This document shows positions 62,950 through 64,000 of a stretch of DNA of 64,000 nucleotides, piece after piece. The stretch covers positions 554,267 through 618,266 of the forward strand of contig SSNP01000174.1 of the NCBI GenBank assembly GCA_006937955.1. Direction: 5' to 3'. The notes under the pieces are model-generated. The model did not search any database and was not told the DNA's origin. It saw only the letters and a program-made list of their open reading frames with translations. How positions within the stretch are numbered: the first letter of the stretch is position 1; every line of letters begins with the position of its first letter. Origin of the DNA: Pachypanchax playfairii. Lineage: Eukaryota > Chordata > Actinopteri > Cyprinodontiformes > Aplocheilidae. A program made the position numbers and the translations under genes.

Positions 62950-64000
62950 TTGTTTCTAAAATATGTATACTTCCCTTTGTATTAATGTCTGAACTTAAAT
63001 TTATATGAGTATTATTAATATTTTTTTTAACTTTTTTTTACTTTTTAAGACTATTTGGGTGCACATGTTAGCAATCACATGTTCAACAGAATGACTGTAA
63101 ATACTGCTGATGTACCACAATATTATTTGCGAAAAGTAAACCCATAGAATTTAAAAGAGCATAATGACTTAAGTACAATGCACTGTAACCTTAATGGTGT
63201 AAATCACAACAATATTTAAAGTAAATAACTCTGAGTATTAGTATGCAGGTAATTAACCTCCTTATCAGCAAAGTCCTTACTGAGTATAATACCTGAAACT
63301 TTGTGAATTGACAATTCAGAGTTCAATGCAGGTAGCTAACGAAGTAGTGAAATGAAGTGTGATGATACTGACTGGCGCAGGAATCTCTCTCAGCTGATAA
63401 ACGGGCTTAACACAACAGGCGTGGGGGCTGCACTATCTCCCGTCTTCACTAAGCGATCGAGTTTTCACTGTAGCAGTCCCTCGGACCAAAGAAAGAAGAG
63501 AGTCTCGACAGGTGCAGTTTTTCTGCTTACTTCAGAATTAATTGAATCAATACTGCTGGAGTGCACCATGCACTGTGAAAACTAAGCGGGAGAAACAAAT
63601 ACATCCATTTAGGGATTTTACGACATAAACTTAGATGTTAATTGCATAACGTACAAAATATAACAAATATCAACTCAACCAGTGATTACAATCAAACATA
63701 TACCTTGCTCTGCCTTCCTGAGTTCTGCTATGAATTCAAAATCCTGAGTTCTGCTATGAACAGAAGTCTGACCTCATCACTGGTTAGGTAATAGTGCCAT
63801 CTATTGGGCATTGCTAATAATGCAGGCTTATACACATAAGACACAAGCTACACATTTACAATGAATCCAAAACTTCATGACAACTTATTTTCTTTGCAGA
63901 CTTCTCTTTCACCGGGCTAAGCAAGTTTTCCTTCTTTTCAGTTTTATTCTGTCAGAAAACAAAAAGAAAAAATCGTTCTTACTTTCATTATCCATGTGTC
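62950..64000. repeat. Duplicated leader region, second copy, running off the window
   Basis: Aligns with 25,439-25,767, then 27,108-27,797, then 28,425-28,560. It lacks both the Harbinger-like MITE of copy 1 (empty site near 63,240) and the 627-bp segment 27,798-28,424. The duplication continues past the window edge. No coding sequence is recognised. Confidence 0.7.

Noticed and set aside
1..64000. tRNA, rRNA, riboswitch and bacterial operon features
   Set aside because: I looked for conserved A/B-box tRNA patterns, rRNA segments and compact gene arrays and saw none I could support.

Overview
The window looks like accessory DNA from a teleost fish genome. Evidence: long AT-rich non-coding stretches, GT-AG introns, microsatellites, tandem C2H2 zinc-finger genes of the fish MWRQ-exon type, and fish-type mobile elements of nearly every class (L1/Tx1 and L2 LINEs, Ty3, BEL/Pao, DIRS, an endogenous retrovirus, Tc1, hAT, THAP/DDE_4 and TTAA-targeting DNA transposons). 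I see no prokaryotic feature, no RNA gene and no conserved single-copy host gene. The only plausible host genes are a small, recently duplicated zinc-finger family.

Layout. 1-2.3 kb: DNA-transposon pieces, ending in an intact TTAA-flanked element. 2.9-6.1 kb: zinc-finger gene 1 (two exons, minus strand) with its upstream region. 6.2-12.0 kb: a full-length but decayed L1 (minus) carrying a solo Ty3 LTR. 12-14.5 kb: AT-rich, with one MITE remnant. 14.5-17.5 kb: zinc-finger gene 2, a duplicate of gene 1 including introns. 18-19.2 kb: 5'-truncated L1. 19.2-22.5 kb: decayed THAP-domain/DDE_4 transposons around a MITE. 22.6-28.5 kb: BEL/Pao gag-protease block carrying an LTR, a MITE and an L2, largely repeated at 60.8-64 kb. 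28.7-33.9 kb: a fourth copy of the zinc-finger upstream region, split by an L1 that carries an apparent 3' transduction and two younger DNA elements. 34.6-37.5 kb: internally deleted DIRS element inside a MITE. 37.7-41.1 kb: Ty3 5' LTR, gag and pol, then an L1 tail. 41.1-53.3 kb: endogenous retrovirus (minus) whose env is split by a 5-kb hAT (itself holding an L2, a MITE and an LTR piece) and by an intact Tc1. 53.7-54.9 kb: a second intact Tc1. 55-57 kb: third zinc-finger copy, split by a hAT derivative. 57-59.5 kb: hAT-like MITE, microsatellites and a broken Tc1. 59.6-64 kb: gag-like fragment, MITE, and the second BEL/Pao block.

How it fits together. Most insertions can be bounded to the base by target-site duplications, and several have an uninterrupted paralogous site elsewhere in the window. 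A relative insertion order can therefore be read directly. Two Tc1 transposases (42.8-43.8 kb and 53.9-54.9 kb) are open end to end with the DD34E residues and recognisable ends. They are the best candidates for recently active genes. I found no clearly undescribed defence or metabolic system. The most unusual items are the TTAA element whose stop codon is cut by a conserved splice donor, the L1 3' transduction containing a THAP-like start, the MITE family with a conserved reading frame, and a P2X7-like exon in a segment absent from the duplicate block.
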